DNA of 24,477 nt from Sphaeroforma sirkka (Eukaryota > Opisthokonta > Ichthyosporea > Ichthyophonida). The notes below the pieces were generated by a model, which ran no database searches, was not told where the DNA came from, and worked only from the letters and a program-made list of their open reading frames with translations. Both the position numbers and the translations under genes were made by a program. Where the stretch lies: positions 1 through 24,477 of the forward strand of contig LUCW03000124.1 in assembly GCA_001586965.3 (NCBI GenBank). Reading direction: 5' to 3'. This document shows, in pieces, positions 20,384 to 24,477 of this stretch (the first letter of the stretch is position 1; every line of letters starts with the position of its first letter).

Positions 20384-21090
20384 TTAGACTTGTGCACGTT
20401 GGCGCTTACGTGTCCGTGTCTGCGAAGCTTTGTGGTAGGCCGCGATATCGTTGGCATCATCAAAAGCTTCTGCTGTTTCCCACGTTGGTTCGCCTTCTCG
20501 CCATCTCACCAGGTATTCTAATTTCCCCGTCTCATCATTCGTACGATGTGTGATAATATGGCGAAACTCAACCCCTCCTTTGGTCCATAAGTCTTCGTTA
20601 ATTGGTGGGTCTGTGCGTCTATGCACTAAACGGAGGAGTTCACACCCGTACCGGTTTGGTCTTGAATTCTGGTGGGGCGGAACCATCCTTGTTCGCTAAC
20701 TCGTAGCGTTGGCCGTGTCTAGCTTTGACTACATATGGTCCAAACAATGGCCGCATAGCCTTCGTTGTTCGGCCTTCTGATCGTACCATGACCACATCTC
20801 CTTCGTCGAAATGTACCAAGTCGTGAGCATGCAGGCGGTCAAATGTCGTCGTAAGCTTGCCTGTATACTTCTTGGTAATGTGGTGGAGGGTCGGCAATAT
20901 AGTGTCCTGTAACTGGTCTAATCGTTGTGCCCAGGTGTCATTCGTCATCGGCTGAGAATCCGGTAACTCGTCCGTGAAATCGGCGAACGGAACATGGCGG
21001 CGGCCAAAGTACACGCTAAACGGTGCACTCTTATGGCGACGGGATATCCGAAGGTTCTGGTATAGCATCGTAAACGGAAGGCGTTCGTCC
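20384..21090 (-). pseudogene. Parental pol: integrase C terminus, GPY/F and chromodomain (element 1)
   Basis: Same fragment as in units 1-5, but here contiguous with upstream integrase. One base is gained near 20641 (GTTCACACCC for GTTCCACCC), between the GPY/F module and the chromodomain. The chromodomain keeps the Trp of EYLVRW and has Phe at the N-terminal cage position. The third aromatic cage residue of HP1-type domains is not evident, which fits the divergent (group II-like) retrotransposon chromodomains. The upstream limit is set by a frameshift near 21090. Confidence 0.88.
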
Positions 21091-21880
21091 CATCGAAGGG
21101 AACTGCCTCACAGCATTGTCGAATAGAACGTGTAATCTCCTTGTGACGTCGTTCTGCCGCGCCCAGCACTTGGGGTCGATATGGTGGAGACACCTTATGT
21201 AGCATCCCCACTTCCTGGACCAGAAGCTCCACTAACTTGTTGGTGAACTCCTTCCCCATGCCTGTTTGGATTTTACGGGGAAACCATGTTCGCCAAAAAT
21301 CTCTATGAGTGTCTGTGTCGTGGTTTCCTTTGTCTTGTCCGGTGTGGCTCGAAGGATAGAATAGCCTGTGGCGATGTCTAAGACGTGAAGAATATAATTG
21401 TTCTTGCGTCTGGACTCCAGTGGCATCGGGATGTAGTCCACTTGAATATGGTCCCACGGGTAGCGTGCATCGATGCTAATCATCGGGTGGAAACCTTTAC
21501 GAAGTGTGTCCTGTCCCAAACATGTGCCACATTGCCGCTTAACTTCTGTGGCTAACTCAAAGTGCCCCTGGCCAAACGTGACCGTTCTGACGAAGTTGTT
21601 GGACTGTGTCCGCCGCCCCATGATGTCCTTGTTCGTGTTGCGCTTGCGTGAGTTGCGTACGACGCTGTTTCTCCGCCGGACTCGCTTGTGCAAACACCGG
21701 TTGACCCTCTGCATCTGCCAGTGCCACTGAGATTTCTCGCGCTGTGTCTAAGCACATGACATATTTTGTATGCTTTGGTTCTGCAAAACCAAGTCGCTGT
21801 GAAAACAGCGGGTCCAGTTTGAATCCATTGGGAGGACCCACCCGTGCTACTACGGTATGACCCCATGGTGTCTTCCACAT
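21090..21880 (-). pseudogene. Parental pol: integrase zinc finger and DD35E core, frameshifted (element 1)
   Basis: The integrase inserts retrotransposon cDNA into the host genome. Reading leftward: an H2C2 zinc finger with HEQGHHGA (His at ~21637 and ~21625) and CGTC (~21531 and ~21522), the first catalytic Asp in QVDYI (21436-21438), GKEFTN after the second catalytic position (21260-21262), and the catalytic Glu in GAAERRH (21152-21154). The spacing between the second position and Glu is exactly 35 residues. The second Asp reads Gly (GGC for expected GAC). The parts lie in different frames: one G too many in a GGGG run near 21563, one A too few in an AAAA run near 21272, and a loss near 21090. 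As read it cannot make an active integrase. Confidence 0.88.
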
Positions 21881-22995
21881 GCGTACTTAGCGTACTTGAG
21901 GAACGTGTGTGGTGTCCGTGGTACCAGCACCGGTTCTGTCTGCAATAACTGCTTGAACAGGTCGAACCATGGTGCTCTTGGTACCCATGGTAGACATACT
22001 GTGGCCCGTGCGCCGTCGGCTCGTATCTTGCGTAACATCCTGTGTATCTGTCCCCAAGGCGGGTTCATCCATCCATCGACTATCGACCAGTCGTGGGCAA
22101 ACGCTCCTTCCCCATCATCCTTCGTCCAGAACCGAGGAAGCTGAGCGTTGGTTGGGTCCGCAAATACATCTATGTCATTCGGTCCAAAGTGTTGTTGCGC
22201 TTGTTCAAAGTAACTAGGGAATAACTGCCAGCCGTCGGTATACATTATTTCGAGTTCGTCCTGCTCCGCTGTCCCCTCGTGTACTCTACTTAACATGTCC
22301 GGGAGCACATTTGACTCTCCTGGTATATGCGATATGGTAAAGTTGAATGGCGCGATGATATGATGCCATCTCTGAAGCATCGGATTAAGCTTGAGCTGTG
22401 TGTTCATATATACAAGGGCCTTGTGGTCCGTGAAGACCGCAAACCGTTGCCCATCCAAGTATTCCCTGAAATGTGTCAGTCCATATACCAATGCCAGTAA
22501 CTCCTTCATAGGTGTGGCGTAGTTCTGTTGCACATGGTTCAGAGTCTTACTAAAGAACATTAAGTAATGTTTCTTACCGTTGACCCATTGGAATAGCGCT
22601 CCACCTAAACCGTAATCGCTAGCGTCGGTTTCCAAGTTCAGAGGAATGCCGTCGACCGGAAAGTGTAACGCCACAGCATTCACCACTGCGTCCTTCATTG
22701 CCTGCCACGCCTGTGCATGTCTCTCCTCCCAACGATCACCTATCAACTCCTTTGGTTTGAGTTTGCAAAATTCGCGCAAGGGTGCAACCGTGTTCGCGAA
22801 ATTAGGCAGATGTTCGTGGAGGTAATTTGCTAAACCCAACGCCGAGGCTATATCTTTGTATCGTAGTGGTGTGGGCCAGTCGATCAGCTTGGCCTGCTTT
22901 TCATGGTCAATGTCAATGCCTTGTGCCGATACTTTCTTCCCTAGGATCATGACTTCGGAGATAGCGAAGTGGCACTTGGCGGGGTTGCTTAAAAC
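21850..22995 (-). pseudogene. Parental pol: RT thumb, RNase H and Dam-like NPPW domain (element 1)
   Basis: Longest open stretch of pol: 366 codons from the ATG at 22950, with in-frame pol sequence continuing upstream to ~22995 (NPAKCHF). Residues 1-75 are the RT thumb/connection. RNase H follows with catalytic-type residues Asp109 (ETDAS), Glu150 (KELLAL), Asp175 (TDHKAL) and Asp218 (NVLPDMLSR). Residues ~241-345 are a separate module: DIDVFADPTNAQLP (259-272), HDW (286-288), NPPWG (296-300) and a PWVP stretch. It resembles the Dam-type N6-adenine methyltransferase-like domain that follows RNase H in DIRS elements. The 366-codon ATG is internal to pol and not a true start. The frame breaks near 21880, just before the integrase. 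Confidence 0.87.
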
Positions 22996-23129
22996 TGTGG
23001 TATGTTAAGCGTTGTATCACCTTCTGCACCGTCCTAACGTGTTCGTCATAACCGTCACTGGCGATAACTATGTCATCGATATAGTGGTGAACCGGTAAGC
23101 CATCAAGTATTGTACTCAAGGTACGTTGG
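22990..23129 (-). pseudogene. Parental pol: reverse transcriptase palm fragment (element 1)
   Basis: A short piece of RT holding the catalytic YIDD box (23072-23083) with the typical ILDGL...HHYIDDI context and the following helix (EHVRTVQKVIQRL). It is cut on its N-terminal side at 23129, where an LTR begins; fingers and most of the palm are absent from the window. One extra T in a TTTT run near 22994 separates it from the thumb. The first residues of the open frame to 23146 are read from the LTR and do not belong to RT. Confidence 0.88.
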
Positions 23130-23309
23130 TGTAGTAAACACATCAAAATACGATACTAAAACCTACTGAGTCTCCCTGCGGCTCAGTGCGGTGTATTAAT
23201 TCTTATATTTGATTGTCTACGTGGTCTACAAATAATTCACCTCGTGTGAATTAATTGTAAATTAATTCTAACTCCACACTGATAGTGGTTTAAGGGGACT
23301 TTTACCACA
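23130..23309 (-). repeat. LTR-B, 3' LTR of element 2 (180 bp)
   Basis: On the minus strand it starts TGTGGTAAAAG directly after a polypurine tract and ends GTTTACTACA. The ends form imperfect inverted repeats (TGTRGTAAA). The same 180-bp block, differing at only three bases, occurs in a different context in every macrosatellite unit, so both ends are fixed by two independent junctions. A TATAAGA and an AATAAA lie close together in the middle (minus strand). Left neighbour is element 1 RT. Confidence 0.88.
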
Positions 23310-23318
23310 CTCCCCTCA
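23310..23318 (-). promoter_or_regulatory. Polypurine tract of element 2
   Basis: Minus strand TGAGGGGAG immediately before the TG of LTR-B. This is the position and composition of the plus-strand primer site of LTR retrotransposons. Its presence sets the orientation of element 2. Confidence 0.75.
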
Positions 23319-23717
23319 AGCTCAAGCGTCACCAGTGATTGAAGAGCTTCAAAAATAAATGACCTCTTAAACTATTGAAAATTAAACATATATAACTAGT
23401 AGTGTAAATAAACAAATATATATATATATATATAAACTAATGAAATCCTTCTGCTGAGTAAGTTCTTGCCTTGGAAACTGGTCTTTTGAACCATCCCGGC
23501 TGTGCTGGTATATTTTCACCCCAAAAAAGCTAGGGTATCCGCTGGTATGTTTTCACCCCATAAGCTAGGGTATCCGCTGGAGTTATACTCGCCTAAAAGC
23601 TCGAGTTGTGGAATCGTCTTTCGCCTCTATACCGTGGTGAAATCTCACGAGGAGAGACAAAACTCCGATCCGGAAGTAGATGATAGACATCTAGTATTCA
23701 TCAACATAACGTTGGAA
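23319..23717 (-). other. Element 2 3' UTR
   Basis: Non-coding stretch between the chromodomain stop and the polypurine tract. It holds a (TA)n run at 23416-23434 and a short minisatellite at 23503-23607. No gene is seen. Confidence 0.7.
23503..23607 (-). repeat. Element 2 3' UTR minisatellite (~35 bp, about 3 copies)
   Basis: Plus strand: two good copies built from GCTGGTAT(A/G)TTTTCACCCC and AAGCTAGGGTATCC, followed by a third, diverged copy with GTTATACTCGCC and AAAAGCTCGAG. The third copy is close to the 27-bp monomer of element 1, so the two 3' UTR repeats are related. Confidence 0.75.
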
Positions 23718-24477
23718 TTATTGTTGTTGTGCCGCTTTCTTCTTCTGCCGAGTTTGCTCGGCTTTTTTGTGGTATGCCGCGATGTCATTCGGATCGTCAA
23801 AAGCTTCGGCTGACTCCCAAGTTGGATCACCATCCGCCAGCGAACCAAGTATTCTGTATTCCTGTGTGGAATCATTCTGTCTATGTCGAATGATGTAACG
23901 GAACGAGAACTATCCTGCCACATATGATCTTCTAAAGGCTTTTCGGTGGCTCTATGGACTAGTCGCAAAAAGTTCCACTCTAACTGGTTTACCTTTGAAA
24001 GTATCTGGAAGTGAACCATCCTTGTGTGTCAGTTCATATCCTTGTCCCTGTCTGGCTTTGACAACGTATGGTCCAAACATTGGTCGCATTGCTTTGGTTG
24101 TGCGACCTTCGGACCAAATACCATTACCACATCCCCTGGTTGAAAGGCGATAAAATCGTAAGCATGGAGGCGGTCAAACTGCCTGGATAGTGTGTCTGCG
24201 TATTTCTGCGTGACCTTGTAAAGCGTCGGCAAGATAGTGTCGTGCAAACGATCCAGCCGGTGTGCCCAAGCCTCATTGGTGACCGGCTGATTCCCGGAAG
24301 GTCATCCGTGAAGTCAGCAAAACGGAACATGACGGCGACCGAAGTAAGCACTGAATGGTGCTGTCTTGTGTCGCCGAGATATTCGGAGGTTCTGGCACAG
24401 CATAATAAGTGGTAGTCGGACATCCCATGCCGTAGGCAAAGATTCACATAGCTTGCGAACTCCTTCGTGGAGTGTCT
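23718..24477 (-). pseudogene. Element 2 pol: integrase C terminus + chromodomain, frameshifted
   Basis: Homologue of the element 1 pol end. Recognisable landmarks in order: the NLRIS-type segment near 24385, FADFTDDLPG near 24325, HDTILPTLYK (24240) and PGDVVMV (~24130). A GPY/F region follows, frameshifted against its neighbours, then EYLVRWR near 23855 and a PTWES chromodomain end, closing with a Lys/Gln-rich tail and TAA at 23718-23720. At least three or four frame changes are needed to follow it. The chromodomain is split right after EYLVRWR. It continues upstream past the window edge. It would be inactive as read. Confidence 0.82.

Larger units (their letters stand above)
17400..21040 (-). 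repeat. Macrosatellite unit 6, joined to the parental pol gene (3641 bp)
   Basis: Last unit. In units 2-5 the pol fragment stops at GGCGAC and AT-rich DNA follows. Here GGCGAC (ends 21040) is followed by GGGATATCC and pol continues to 23129. This copy therefore keeps the original retrotransposon context, and the array grew leftward from it on the plus-strand map. It has its own one-base insertion near 20641. Confidence 0.95.
19329..23129 (-). mobile_element. Element 1: Ty3/gypsy chromovirus, 5'-truncated in window
   Basis: Minus-strand retrotransposon: RT, RNase H, Dam-like domain, integrase, chromodomain (23129-20384), 3' UTR with two minisatellite blocks (20346-19591), polypurine tract, and LTR-A (19514-19329). 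The domain order RT-RNase H-integrase-chromodomain identifies a Ty3/gypsy chromovirus. Gag, protease, 5' LTR and primer-binding site are missing and would be expected to the right, beyond the nested element 2. It is the source of the pol piece in every macrosatellite unit. Confidence 0.85.
23130..24477 (-). mobile_element. Element 2: related chromovirus nested in RT of element 1 (3' part)
   Basis: Minus-strand order: integrase C terminus and chromodomain (24477-23718), 3' UTR with minisatellite, polypurine tract (23318-23310), 3' LTR (23309-23130). The pol protein is clearly homologous to element 1 but diverged and frameshifted. The LTR end abuts element 1 RT at 23129, as expected for insertion of element 2 into element 1. 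The rest of the element is outside the window. Confidence 0.82.

Noticed and set aside
1-21040. Tandem array as rDNA or intergenic spacer
   Set aside because: No rRNA-like conserved core is seen; the only recognisable content is retrotransposon pol and LTRs.
23502-23813. A 103-codon plus-strand frame at the right end
   Set aside because: It runs through the element 2 minisatellite and antisense to its chromodomain; no domain.

Overview
The window looks like repeat-rich nuclear DNA from an unidentified eukaryote. It holds no bacterial-type gene arrangement and no rRNA, tRNA or host gene that I can recognise. Everything codable is on the minus strand and comes from two related Ty3/gypsy-type LTR retrotransposons of the chromovirus kind (integrase C terminus followed by a chromodomain). 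The integrase and RNase H style reminds me of elements from early-diverging fungi or protists, but the sequence does not let me name the organism.

Positions 1-21040 are a head-to-tail macrosatellite: one incomplete unit (1-2810) and five complete units of 3641-3652 bp (2811-6462, 6463-10112, 10113-13756, 13757-17399, 17400-21040). Read on the minus strand, each unit holds the last ~210 codons of pol (integrase C terminus, GPY/F module, chromodomain), a 27-bp minisatellite with a three-monomer higher-order pattern, a second minisatellite of ~33 bp, a G-rich polypurine tract, an LTR-like block (LTR-A), a cluster of stem-loops, ~1 kb of spacer with a TATA box, a solo LTR of a second family (LTR-B, ~180 bp), a 77-bp direct duplication, and an AT-rich block with (TA)n runs that is itself partly duplicated. 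So the amplified unit is a retrotransposon 3' end plus ~2 kb of flanking DNA.

At 21040 the array runs without a break into the parental pol gene (20384-23129, minus strand). It carries reverse transcriptase (YIDD), RNase H, an unexpected Dam-like/DIRS-like NPPW domain, integrase zinc finger, DD35E core, GPY/F and chromodomain. It is broken by several single-base frameshifts, most of them explainable by homopolymer length errors or decay, and the second catalytic Asp of the integrase reads Gly.

At 23129/23130 this pol is cut by the 3' LTR (LTR-B, 23130-23309) of a second minus-strand element. Its polypurine tract, 3' UTR minisatellite and broken integrase C terminus plus chromodomain fill the rest of the window. 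The simplest reading is a nested insertion of element 2 into the reverse transcriptase of element 1, with the rest of both elements to the right of the window. No gag, protease or primer-binding site is visible. Units differ mostly by homopolymer and short-repeat lengths, so either recent amplification/homogenisation or long-read sequencing error must be weighed when reading frameshifts.
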